A stretch of DNA of 64,000 bases from Desulfosediminicola ganghwensis (GTDB taxonomy: Bacteria; Desulfobacterota; Desulfobulbia; Desulfobulbales; Desulfocapsaceae), in NCBI RefSeq assembly GCF_005116675.2, contig NZ_CP050699.1:4178001-4242000 (forward strand). Reading direction: 5' to 3'. Below the pieces are notes generated by a model that was given only the letters and a program-made list of their open reading frames with translations, was not told the origin of the DNA and did not search any database. Below are positions 28,112 to 36,853 of this stretch, one piece after another. Positions within the stretch are counted from its first letter, which is position 1. Each line of letters starts with the position of its first letter. The translations under genes were made by a program, and so were the position numbers.

Positions 28112-30214
28112 ATGATCACTAATAAGAGAGTTTTACAGATAAAGGGTGGCACCTATACGCCACAACCAAGCAACTGGATCACTACCGCCAGAATTGTGGG
28201 AGTCTCCCTGTTTGTCTTATCCCTGCTGGCTGGCATCGGTTACTGGACCTCTCACGCCGTCCGTGAAGCAATCGTCAATGTTTATGCCGCAAACCTTACC
28301 ACCATTCTTGATGCGGACGTGGAAGCACTCGATATCTGGGTTCACAACGAAATGAGTTTTGCCAGATCTCATGCCCAGGACCCTCTCATTGCCAGAGAGA
28401 CCATGGGATTGATCGAGATTCACCAGAAACAGCCGGGGGACACAGACAAGCTCATTAACTCGGAAAGTTTTAAAACTCTGCAGAAACATACCCTGCCAAT
28501 CCTTGAAGAAAAAGAGTATTGGGGCTATTTCATCGTAGACCGGGCCGGTTACGTTTTAGCGGCAAGTATCCCGGTTCCGTTTACCGGCTTAACCATCAAC
28601 CCGGAAATGGCTGAAACAGTCGCCAGAGTTTTCAACGGGGAGACAATCGTGAGCAAGCCGCAACTCTCCGGCATTTACCTGCCTGAGATACAGTTAAACC
28701 AAAGCCAGCCGATCATGCTCTCCTCAACCCCCATTTTAGCTGCCGACGGAACGATCATCGCCGCCCTTGCACTCGCGCTCAACCCGGACAAAGACTTCAC
28801 CCGCATTCTCTCTGTAGCTCGAATGGGTGACTCCGGCGACACCTATGCCTTCGACAAAAACGGTTTCCTGATCTCCGATAGCAGGTTTGAAGACCAGTTA
28901 CGTGAAATCGGTCTACTCCGGGACCTGCCCGATGTCCGTTCAATTCTCGCAATTCAGATTCGCGACCCCGGCGGTAACATGACCAAAGGCTTTACCCCGG
29001 AATTGCCGATTGAAGAACTCCCGCTTACCCGCATGGCAGCTTCCGCAGTAGCGGGCAATTCTGGAGTCAATGTCAAAGGCTACCGGGATTACAGAGGAGT
29101 CGAGGTTATAGGTGCCTGGCGATGGCTGGATGAATATGGCTTCGGTGTGGCCACAGAAATCCCCAAATCCGATGCATTCAAAGGACATCGACCGGTAATA
29201 ATTGCTTTTTTCGGCCTATTTAGCCTGGTGATCATCAGTTGTCTCTGGTTTCTCTACTCCGCACGATCTATCCAGCGCCTGCAAAGCAAAATCGACTCCT
29301 TCCAACAACTGGGACAATACAGACTCATCAAAAAGATCGGTGAAGGCGGCATGGGCAAGGTCTATCAGGCACGGCATGCACTGCTGAAACGCCCCACCGC
29401 AGTGAAATTTTTAAAACCCGATGCCATGGATGATGAAACGGTTGAGCGATTTAAACAGGAAGTGCAGTTAACTGCCAGCCTGAGCCACCCGAACACTGTT
29501 CAGATATATGATTACGGTAAAACAGAGGAAGGTATTTTCTATTACGCCATGGAATACCTGAACGGCATCAACCTGGCCCAATTGCTTGAAATAGAGGGCA
29601 AAGTACCTCTTGAGCGAGTCATATACATCATTAAACATGTCTGCTATTCTCTGGAGGAAGCCCATAAAATAGGCTTGATCCACCGGGATATCAAACCGAT
29701 GAATATCATGCTCTGCATGCGAGGCGGCAGATATGATTCACTCAAGGTTCTCGACTTCGGCCTGGCCAAAGAGCTAAACCGGCAAAGTGATCTGACCCTG
29801 ACCACCCGTCAGGGAATTATCGGAACTCCCGCCTACATTGCCCCGGAACGCTTGAAAGGGACCAGAGAGATTGATATTCGCTCAGACTTCTACTCACTTG
29901 GTTCAGTAGCCTACAACCTGCTGTCTGGTAAAGACGTCTTTGACACCGAATCGCCGGTTGAGATCTGTTACCATATTATTAATACCGAAGCTCCCAGTCT
30001 CAGCGAGAGATTGGATTATGAGATACCCGCTGAATTTGAACAGCTTATCGCCACTTGCCTCGCAAAAAACCCGGATGAGAGACCAGCCAATGCGGCAGCC
30101 ATAATCGCCGCTTTGAAATCACTTGAAGAGAAATACTGCTGGAGTGAGGATGACGCCCGACAGTGGTGGCAGGCGAATGAGAAGAGAATTAACGAGTTGC
30201 TTCCACCGGGGTAG
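28112..30214 (+). CDS. Membrane Ser/Thr protein kinase with extracellular Cache sensor
   Basis: A first membrane helix (about residues 31-50), a roughly 300-residue periplasmic double-Cache domain (with the TYAFDKNGFLISD segment near 245), a second helix (about 366-388), then a cytosolic kinase. Kinase motifs are GEGGMGKVYQ near 410, AVKFLKP, IHRDIKPMNIM near 525, DFGLAKE, GTPAYIAPERL. All catalytic residues are present. The layout suggests that a small ligand outside the membrane controls Ser/Thr phosphorylation inside. The neighbours are the GH3-like gene (20 nt before) and the PP2C phosphatase. Confidence 0.93.
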   Translation: MITNKRVLQIKGGTYTPQPSNWITTARIVGVSLFVLSLLAGIGYWTSHAVREAIVNVYAANLTTILDADVEALDIWVHNEMSFARSHAQDPLIARETMGLIEIHQKQPGDTDKLINSESFKTLQKHTLPILEEKEYWGYFIVDRAGYVLAASIPVPFTGLTINPEMAETVARVFNGETIVSKPQLSGIYLPEIQLNQSQPIMLSSTPILAADGTIIAALALALNPDKDFTRILSVARMGDSGDTYAFDKNGFLISDSRFEDQLREIGLLRDLPDVRSILAIQIRDPGGNMTKGFTPELPIEELPLTRMAASAVAGNSGVNVKGYRDYRGVEVIGAWRWLDEYGFGVATEIPKSDAFKGHRPVIIAFFGLFSLVIISCLWFLYSARSIQRLQSKIDSFQQLGQYRLIKKIGEGGMGKVYQARHALLKRPTAVKFLKPDAMDDETVERFKQEVQLTASLSHPNTVQIYDYGKTEEGIFYYAMEYLNGINLAQLLEIEGKVPLERVIYIIKHVCYSLEEAHKIGLIHRDIKPMNIMLCMRGGRYDSLKVLDFGLAKELNRQSDLTLTTRQGIIGTPAYIAPERLKGTREIDIRSDFYSLGSVAYNLLSGKDVFDTESPVEICYHIINTEAPSLSERLDYEIPAEFEQLIATCLAKNPDERPANAAAIIAALKSLEEKYCWSEDDARQWWQANEKRINELLPPG

Positions 30215-30556
30215 CTCGTTTGTGAAAGATTCTGAACCGAGATCGTGCTCGGGCGGGCGTGCATACGACAAGACAACCGTTTTAGGTTTTCACTCAATGA
30301 GTCGAAAGGATTACATCCGGCACAAATCGTTTCGGATGAGATACGATCTGCCAACCTCAATGCTTGACTGGAAAGTACAATCCTCCACATCCTATGACTG
30401 AAATGGAGCAATTTTCGCTTGTATTGGGCTGAAGCTAAACAGGAAGAGTGTTAAATTGTAGGTCTGCTCAAATTGTTAAGACTTGCACGAAAAGTATTCT
30501 ACGTGTACCAACTCGCAGAGAGTTGGCTCAAGATTTCATCTCCACCCATTTATTCT
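30215..30556. other. Intergenic, nothing recognised
   Basis: About 340 bases between convergent genes with no supported gene and no T-tailed hairpin that I could see. Confidence 0.4.
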
Positions 30557-32251
30557 CTAATCATCATAAAGCTTAATATCAGGGTAAAGTTTTTTGGCGC
30601 ACACCGGGCAAATTCCGTGACTAAATTGTGCATCAGAGTGCTTTGAGATATATGACTCAATCTGATTCCAGTACCCTCTGTCGTCACGTATTTTCTTACA
30701 AGAGGCACAAATAGGTAATAACCCGCTTAAGGCTTTAACCTCTGAGAGGGCTTTTTCCAGTCCTTTTATCAATTTCTCACGTTCTGCTTCTGCCTGCTTA
30801 CGACTGGTAATATCTTGGTGGATACCTACCATGCATAAGGGTTTCCCCTCTTTGGTCCGTTCAACGACCCTGCCGATTCCATGAAGCCACCTTTCTCCGG
30901 TTAGCGGATGTCGGAACCTGACTTGGTTTTCTGATCGATCCAATTTCCCGACGGAAAGATCTTTAATGATACTCCGAACCTTTTCTTTTTCATCAGGATG
31001 GATTCTACTCAGCCACATATCAAGGGAAAAATTGTCCGCTTCCTTTCTGGTAAGACCGGTTATTTCAAAGAATTTCTGATTAGCCAAAAGCGTATTCTCA
31101 TCGACGCGCCATTCCCACACGCCCAGATTTGCGATTTCAGCTGCGATTGAGATTCTTTCCTCTCTTTCCTTTAACGCATTTTCAGTTCGTCTTCTTTTGA
31201 TACTCTTCCACATACCATCCATGAGCAACGTCAGTTGACGAACATCTGATTCATCGTATTCAGAGTTTTTATTTCCAACACCTGCAACAACCACAATATT
31301 CTGACCATCAAAGACCGGGATGTTCATGTGGCGCCTTATCACAACATGACCTTCTGGATATCCTTTTTTGTACGGGTTTGGTGCTTGATAATCATTAGTG
31401 ACCACGGGTTTCCTCTGACGAACCGCTTCCCCCCACAGCCCGATATCTTTAGTTACGTACTCTATGGGTTTATCGATTATCTCACATTGCTTCATCGCCT
31501 CTCTCGACCATGCATACATTGTAAGAGTCGTTTCACTTTCATTCATGAAGGCAAGATAGCCAATTTTACTTTTTGTTAGCCTGATCGCTTCTTCTAAAGA
31601 GAAGTCAGCCAATTCCTGCATAGAGACTCCATACATCTGGCTGAGCTCCAAGAGCGCTTCGAGTCTTGATTCGTTCAGGCTCAATGCCTCTTCTATGATT
31701 TTTCGCTCTTCGATCTCACTTTTCAGGTTGATAGTTCGCTCTTCGACCTGTTTCTCAAGTTCAGTCTGTGCTTGTAGCAAAGACTCTTCAGCGCGCTTAC
31801 GATCAGTAATGTCAATATTAACATTTACTCCACAGATTACCGATCCATCGGGCCCCATGAGTGGAAATGTATTGCCCATGCGCCATCCGACCTCTCCTTC
31901 CTTGTTGCGGTCATGCCATTCAGATCCAGTAACAATTTCCCCTTTAAAGACCCTTTCAATAATTTGATCAGTGGCTTCCCGGGTCTCTGGAGTTACAATT
32001 AATTCATAGGCGGTAGCACCGATAGCTTCAGATTCGGTATAACCATACATGTGCTCTGCGGCATTATTCCAGCTCAAAAATCGACCTTTCTGATCAAATG
32101 TGAAACAGGCAATGGGCATGTGTTGAAACAATACCTGATATTGTTTTTCATCTTCATCTGCAGGCTGGTCTACACCCATATGAACAGCAATTTTTTTCTC
32201 TAATTCCTTTACCTTTTGTTCCAATTCTTCATATGTCGGTTTTTGGTTCAT
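30557..32251 (-). CDS. PAS-GAF-PAS signalling protein with Cys-rich tail and no output domain
   Basis: An N-terminal coiled coil (residues 1-25) leads to a PAS domain (about 35-150), a second coiled coil (about 155-195), a GAF domain (about 200-370) and a second PAS/PAC domain (about 380-500). No histidine kinase, GGDEF or regulator domain follows. The tail has CASCKKIRDD near residue 520 and GICPVCAKKLYP near 550, a CxxC...CxxC pair that may bind zinc or act as a redox-sensitive site. Tails like this occur on PAS proteins of sulfate reducers. GGAG 9 nt upstream supports the ATG at 32251. Confidence 0.85.
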   Translation of the reverse strand: MNQKPTYEELEQKVKELEKKIAVHMGVDQPADEDEKQYQVLFQHMPIACFTFDQKGRFLSWNNAAEHMYGYTESEAIGATAYELIVTPETREATDQIIERVFKGEIVTGSEWHDRNKEGEVGWRMGNTFPLMGPDGSVICGVNVNIDITDRKRAEESLLQAQTELEKQVEERTINLKSEIEERKIIEEALSLNESRLEALLELSQMYGVSMQELADFSLEEAIRLTKSKIGYLAFMNESETTLTMYAWSREAMKQCEIIDKPIEYVTKDIGLWGEAVRQRKPVVTNDYQAPNPYKKGYPEGHVVIRRHMNIPVFDGQNIVVVAGVGNKNSEYDESDVRQLTLLMDGMWKSIKRRRTENALKEREERISIAAEIANLGVWEWRVDENTLLANQKFFEITGLTRKEADNFSLDMWLSRIHPDEKEKVRSIIKDLSVGKLDRSENQVRFRHPLTGERWLHGIGRVVERTKEGKPLCMVGIHQDITSRKQAEAEREKLIKGLEKALSEVKALSGLLPICASCKKIRDDRGYWNQIESYISKHSDAQFSHGICPVCAKKLYPDIKLYDD

Positions 32252-33132
32252 CAGAACTTTCTCCAGAACAACATGTGAAAACGTCAATAACCACACAAAT
32301 CCTCGAAACTGAATGTCGTTGTTGTTAAGTATAGCACCTTATCACACAATCAGTGATATCCCAGAAATTCCCTGGATATTTCAGCCAAGTTTATTTGCTG
32401 GATACGTCAAAGACATAATTGAAGAGCTGAATCCAATTAAGGCAGCCGACAGGGATGTTTAGACCAGGAAGGGCAGCAGATTGCCAAGTGTAACCTTCAC
32501 GAGGACTAGAAGAATATAGCGTGATAACTCTCAGAGTAGAGATCTTCAGTTCGTGGAGTACCCCCGTAAGGGTTTCCTCAAACTTGCTAAACAAGACTTT
32601 TAACACCACTCCATTTCGTTCCGCTCGGACTCGCTGAAACTCGCCATTTATGCCAACGTTAATATTGCCAACTCCAATGTCTGTCTTTATTCAATATTCC
32701 AATCTATTACCTTCTCCCTGTGAAGTTACCGCTTGACAGGGGGTGGTGATTTGCTGAAAGGAATCTGAAGAAATTCAGGAATAATCATCAGTTACTGCGT
32801 TCTTCTACCACGTCAGATTGCTAATGAGAATATTTAATGTCGCCTTGCTTGAGAGCTGAGTGGAAAACATTGTAAAAAATACTTGATGATTAAGTCCTTC
32901 ATCAAGCTAGAAACACTATCCTCATTGACCATCACATCGTCATTCGTATAGGCCATCCGAGATACACGTTGACATCCTAAGTTGATCGAAGTTAACATGC
33001 TGACTTCGCACACATTAATGAGTGGAAAAGTTCATGGACTCACGGGCAATCTTTCTGTATAACATCCGCTTTGTCATGTTATATAGATCTGTATAATTAC
33101 TTGTTATGCCCTCATATAAATAGGAGATATTA
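32252..33132. other. Long gene-poor stretch at the left edge of the accessory region
   Basis: About 880 bases with no supported gene. A sequence at 32597-32652 has the GC-rich, TCGC-repeating look of a degenerate attC site but its core does not fit well, so I do not call it. A good ribosome-binding site (AGGAG) ends the stretch before the lipoprotein gene. Confidence 0.4.
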
Positions 33133-33633
33133 ATGACGAACACTTTACTAAGAGCCATGCTAGCCCTTTTATTAACAACTCTTGTAGCATGTTCTGGGAC
33201 CATGCATATTACTCCACCAGAATACAGGCAAGTCAAGAATAGCTATTCTTATGAAGCCTCATACGATCAGGCGTGGCTTTTGGCTGTTGATTGGTTTGCT
33301 GAAAACAATATTACTATTGATAAAATTGAGAAAACATCCGGTTTTATTAGCGCCAAATATAATATTCGTCTCCACCCTAATGCGCTCGATTGCGGTGAAA
33401 TCAAAACATCCACACTAGCAACTCTGCAGCACTATGAAGAGACAGCAAATGTAAATGTCACTGTGAGATCTGTAGGCGATAACAGGACTAAAGTTAGCGT
33501 TAATATTGCAGGTAGTTACGAAGGAATGGGGCATGATAATGGCTGGGGTAAAAAACTACCCTTCTCAGGGGCTTGTGTATCAACCGGAGTATTTGAGCAG
33601 TCCGTTGCAAATTTCATATCGACAAGGCTATAG
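33133..33633 (+). CDS. Putative lipoprotein in an integron-like cassette
   Basis: The signal peptide has a lipobox (TTLVACSG, Cys near residue 20). The mature part of about 145 residues begins with a YSYEASYDQAWLLAVDWFAEN helix, a pattern shared by small envelope proteins of unknown role. It has SD AGGAG 8 nt before its ATG. The stop is followed at once by an attC-like hairpin, so it is probably the cargo of a gene cassette. Function unknown. Confidence 0.7.
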   Translation: MTNTLLRAMLALLLTTLVACSGTMHITPPEYRQVKNSYSYEASYDQAWLLAVDWFAENNITIDKIEKTSGFISAKYNIRLHPNALDCGEIKTSTLATLQHYEETANVNVTVRSVGDNRTKVSVNIAGSYEGMGHDNGWGKKLPFSGACVSTGVFEQSVANFISTRL

Positions 33634-33695
33634 ATATAACGAATAAGGATAGATTGTGATCGCAAAGCGATCCACAATCTTATCCGTGGTTGAAC
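33634..33695 (+). repeat. attC-like site 1
   Basis: It starts 1 nt after the lipoprotein stop. The arms at 33647-33663 and 33667-33685 pair over 17 bp with two single unpaired bases on one side, and the right end is GTTGAAC, which fits the attC core GTTRRRY. Unpaired bases are a normal sign of attC hairpins. The left box is ATATAAC, a poor match to RYYYAAC. An ordinary terminator hairpin is the alternative, but there is no T run. Confidence 0.55.
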
Positions 33696-33883
33696 AAGCC
33701 CGGCTTTTCTCCTAAGGAAATATCTTTTGAAAGTAATTACCCTGGAAGGGGGCCTTGAATTCTAGCTGTAATTATAGAGCATAGTTATCCCTTCACCTGA
33801 CAAGGTGTGAAAGAAACAGATTGTTTTCATAGACTGCATTACCTCCTGCTGAATTTATGTGAGAGCAGCGTCCAGGCTAATCA

Positions 33884-34936
33884 TTATCCTGATCTGCCGT
33901 AGTCGAATCGAAAGCGTATCACCAGCATAGCCGCCTTGCATTTTGGGCAGGAATACTTTGGCCTTTGCCGCTGTTTTGGCACTATTGGGGTAAAGACATG
34001 CAGTATAAGCTGAATGAGGGTTCTGATTTTTCTGGCATTGGCGTGCAGAAAACCGTAATCCCGCACGCGTCTGAAGCCTCTCGGCAGGACATGCTTGACC
34101 AGGATGTTCAGGAAATCCTCTGCTTTTACTGTGGAATATCTTAGCTCATCAGTCCTACTGTCACGGTACTTGAAAGTGACATTTCCGTTGTGACTTGCCA
34201 CAATATTTTTCTCGCTGATGACGCCTCGATAGAGATATCTGGCCAGATATTTCAGGGCCGGGAAGCCATTGCCCACGCATTCACAATGGGCAACCCACTT
34301 TTCAGGCAGATTTTGAGGCAGGGACAGGCCTGTTGATTTCAGCATGTCGAGGAATTTGCCGCGGAAGGTTTTGGCCAGGGCAAATCCATTGAAGAGATAG
34401 TCATTTTTCACCTTTCTCCACTTGCCGAATCGTTTATCTATACCGCCGCCAGGGATGAGTACATGAATGTGGGGGTGAAACGAGAGGTCTCGCGCGTGGG
34501 TGTGCAGGATCATGGTCATGCCGATCTCCGCTCCAAGATGTTTTGGGTTCGCAGCAAAGGATCTAAGGACTTCAGCGACGCATTTGAACATCAGGGAATA
34601 GACAGTTTTCTGGTGCCCGTATGCCAGGTATCGCAGTTCATATGGTAAGGTAAAGGTGGCCAGGAAGTAGGGGACCGGCATGAGCTTCGCCTGCTGTTTA
34701 TCAAGCCAGGAACTGGTCTGGTGATTGAGGCAGGTTGGGCAGTGGCGGTTGCCGCACGAGAGGGGGCGCCATTCTCCATGCTGGCAATCAGGGCATCGTG
34801 CATAGAGTTCGCCAGATTGAGGGGTTCGACACTGCTGTATGTCCCTCAAAGCCCTCAGTTGCTCTGGGATGGCATTGCCGCCATGACGAATCATGTACAG
34901 GTCGAAGTATTTGTTGATGAGTGATTTAATGTCCAT
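33884..34936 (-). CDS. IS91-family HUH transposase (element C)
   Basis: An N-terminal zinc finger (CPDC, then CGNRHCPTC near residue 60) and the HUH motif [10 protein letters not shown] near residue 150 are clear. YLARYLYRG near 235 holds the catalytic Tyr, and FKYRD with [16 protein letters not shown] follow. It should nick single-stranded DNA and drive rolling-circle transposition. Its start ATG overlaps the end of the recombinase gene by 11 nt. At 350 residues it is normal length. Confidence 0.9.
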   Translation of the reverse strand: MDIKSLINKYFDLYMIRHGGNAIPEQLRALRDIQQCRTPQSGELYARCPDCQHGEWRPLSCGNRHCPTCLNHQTSSWLDKQQAKLMPVPYFLATFTLPYELRYLAYGHQKTVYSLMFKCVAEVLRSFAANPKHLGAEIGMTMILHTHARDLSFHPHIHVLIPGGGIDKRFGKWRKVKNDYLFNGFALAKTFRGKFLDMLKSTGLSLPQNLPEKWVAHCECVGNGFPALKYLARYLYRGVISEKNIVASHNGNVTFKYRDSRTDELRYSTVKAEDFLNILVKHVLPRGFRRVRDYGFLHANARKIRTLIQLILHVFTPIVPKQRQRPKYSCPKCKAAMLVIRFRFDYGRSG

Positions 34937-35842
34937 GTTGCTTCCTCGTTGGGTTCAGCTCCATGGAATTGATCAGCTCGTTTATGGTGGCAATGCTATC
35001 CTTTTCCGCGGTGTAGGTGAGCTGGGCGTAACGGGCAGTGGTTGTGGGGCTTGAATGCCCGAGAAGTTCCTGGATGTGGCGAAGGCTTAAACCCGCTTCG
35101 AGGAGGTGGGTGGCAAAGCTGTGTCTGAGGGAGTGGATGGAGACTTTTTTTTAATGTTACAGGCTGCAACCACCGCTTTCATGGCCTGCTGGGTGGAACC
35201 GATGTTCATGTGAGAGGTTGCCCTGATGATGGTTTCAGCAGAGCCTCTATAGTTTGGGAAAAGCAGCTTGGGATGGCGATGATCCTGCCAGAGAATGCGT
35301 AATGCCTTCAGGGTTCGATCAGGCAGTGGAACCAGACGATCTTTATGTCCTTTGCCTCTGCGGATATGTACCCGTCTGCGATTGGCATCGATATCTCCGA
35401 TCTGTAAAGAAAGTGCTTCCTGTAAACGCAACCCCATGGAGTAAGTAGTAAAGAGAAAGACCCGGTAACGGAGTTTGCGCGTGTTGTGAACAAGTAAGGC
35501 AACTTCTTCTCTAGTAAGGATATCCGGGATTGTTTTCACAGTTGGTGGCTTGACGATATTGAGCCATTGCCAGTCCTGCTCCAGGACGTGCTTCCAGAAG
35601 AACATCAGGCCGAGCCTGTCGAGCTTTACCGTACTCCAGGAATAGTTTTCTACCAGACGGGTAAAATAATCTTCGAGCTGCTCCACCGACAGTTGATCTG
35701 GGCAACAATCAAAATGTTCGGTAAGACGACGAACAGCCCGGGCATAGGCGCTGATAGTTGCCTGACTCTTGCCTTGAAGCGTAAGCTTTTTCAGGTGCCG
35801 ATCGTAAAGGATTTCAAAACGTTTGGAATCTTTTGCCTTCAT
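34926..35842 (-). CDS. Tyrosine recombinase of element C, needing a -1 frameshift
   Basis: The first frame gives 251 residues: a SAM-like core-binding domain then the start of the catalytic domain ([10 protein letters not shown] holds the first Arg). It runs out just after a run of eight A on the coding strand (T run at 35145-35152), where A AAA AAG forms a standard slippery heptamer. A -1 shift there continues with [19 protein letters not shown] and the Tyr (ARYAQLTY), giving about 305 residues. The shifted frame ends 11 nt inside the transposase start. The total length fits one -1 shift exactly. Confidence 0.8.
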
Positions 35843-35923
35843 GGTATACTCCTTTTTCTGTAAGTGTCCGGAATTGGACTCTTTACTGAAGTATACTCAA
35901 GACCTCTGCCGCGTAGCGGCTTC

Positions 35924-35994
35924 GTTCAACAAGGCGCTCAAAATGGACACAAAAAGCCTAGCGGTTTTTCGGTCCATTTAGCTTAGCGTTATGT
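35924..35994 (+). repeat. attC-like site 2
   Basis: The left box GTTCAAC is a perfect match to RYYYAAC, and the right core is GTTATGT. Between them AAATGGAC and GTCCATTT pair, with weaker outer pairing and an inner AAAAAGCC/GGTTTTT hairpin. It is 71 bp long, normal for attC. The IS91-like element C abuts the left box, and its GTTC belongs to both. Confidence 0.7.
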
Positions 35995-36029
35995 GTTAAT
36001 GCATCAACAATCACCATCGAGAGAATTTA

Positions 36030-36491
36030 ATGGGAAACTATGCCAATTTCGAACCAGATTTTATTCATAGAACTGTTGCTCTGATTGAACAATATTATCA
36101 GTTTATTGAGAGTGATAACATCGAGTTTGGAAGGCAGTACAATTACACTCTGGTAATTAATTGCTTTCTTGGTTTAGTCGTCATGCCAAAAGAACGAATT
36201 GTTGACAACATACCAAACGATCAATTGTCTCTTGAGTTTAGGTCACAACTTGGCTTAGAGAACACTGAAATTCATGAAACCATAAACACATTGAGACATT
36301 TAATTCACCAGCTTCGAAATAGTGTTGCACATTTCAACATTGAAGTCTTATCCGCAGACGCTAACTTCAGAGTCGACTATTTAAAATTTAAGCACCGCAA
36401 CGGAAATACGGTTGCAAAAATTCCAGCGAATGAAATGGTTACATTTTTAAAAGCATATTCTGAAATATTATTGAACAATATTCACAATTAA
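36030..36491 (+). CDS. HEPN-domain protein in a cassette
   Basis: A small all-helical protein of 153 residues. RNSVAH (R96 to H101) is the R-x4-H motif of HEPN proteins, in the context HQLRNSVAHFN, most like the pEK499-p136 type. HEPN proteins are often RNases in toxin-antitoxin and antiphage systems. It begins 36 nt after the attC core. A second small gene follows after 12 nt in the same cassette and may be its partner. The gene is AT-rich compared with the chromosome. Confidence 0.75.
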   Translation: MGNYANFEPDFIHRTVALIEQYYQFIESDNIEFGRQYNYTLVINCFLGLVVMPKERIVDNIPNDQLSLEFRSQLGLENTEIHETINTLRHLIHQLRNSVAHFNIEVLSADANFRVDYLKFKHRNGNTVAKIPANEMVTFLKAYSEILLNNIHN

Positions 36492-36503
36492 CTCGGGATC
36501 ACA

Positions 36504-36782
36504 ATGAACAGAAAAGATGTAATGCATAATCTTATTGAGATTCTTGCATTTGAGTTACTCCAAGAAATAAAGGACCGTGAACCTCAACACAAAGACCGCT
36601 GGGTTCCTATTGCCTCAATAAATACCGAGCTTGAGCTTAAATTCCTAGCTGTACCCAAGTCAAACACTCAATACGGAGAAAAAGGTTGGCTCGTTGCAAT
36701 ATTAGTTCGCATTCTTGAAGAGAAAGATCTTGTTCAATTCAATAAGATTGGTAACAACTCATTTTATCGAACATACACATAA
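36504..36782 (+). CDS. Small protein, winged-helix-like, partner of the HEPN gene
   Basis: A 92-residue protein, 12 nt after the HEPN gene and ending inside the next attC-like site. The middle (RWVPIASINTELELKF) and the end (ILEEKDLVQFNKIGNNSFYRTY) suggest a winged helix with a final beta hairpin, but no DNA-binding motif is certain. In a two-gene HEPN cassette it could be an antitoxin or a regulator. Function is inferred. Confidence 0.6.
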   Translation: MNRKDVMHNLIEILAFELLQEIKDREPQHKDRWVPIASINTELELKFLAVPKSNTQYGEKGWLVAILVRILEEKDLVQFNKIGNNSFYRTYT

Positions 36783-36829
36783 CGCCTAAATCCAGGTAAC
36801 GCACGGCGCTCCTGATTTAGGCGTTATGC
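36777..36829 (+). repeat. attC-like site 3
   Basis: AACGCCTAAATC (36781-36792) pairs perfectly with GATTTAGGCGTT (36814-36825). Continuing inward, AGG pairs with CCT after one unpaired C. The core is GTTATGC at 36823-36829. This is the clearest attC-like site of the array, 53 bp long, and its left part overlaps the stop of the preceding gene. Confidence 0.8.
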
Positions 36830-36853
36830 TTTTTAATCAACTTAAGGAGTTTT

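Larger units (their letters stand above)
33696..35923 (-). mobile_element. IS91-like element C, with recombinase and HUH transposase
   Basis: The unit runs between two attC-like sites. Its right end carries CCGCTACGCGG (within a GCCGC/GCGGC hairpin) 4 bases from GTTC, the same layout as the two other IS91-like elements in this window. Its left end begins AAGCCCGGCTT, another small palindrome. The two genes point left. The ends are inferred, not proven; IS91-type elements have no terminal repeats or target duplication to confirm them. Confidence 0.65.

Noticed and set aside
32597-32652. Possible attC upstream of the cassette lipoprotein
   Set aside because: It has the TCGC-rich look but the core does not fit GTTRRRY and the arms pair poorly.
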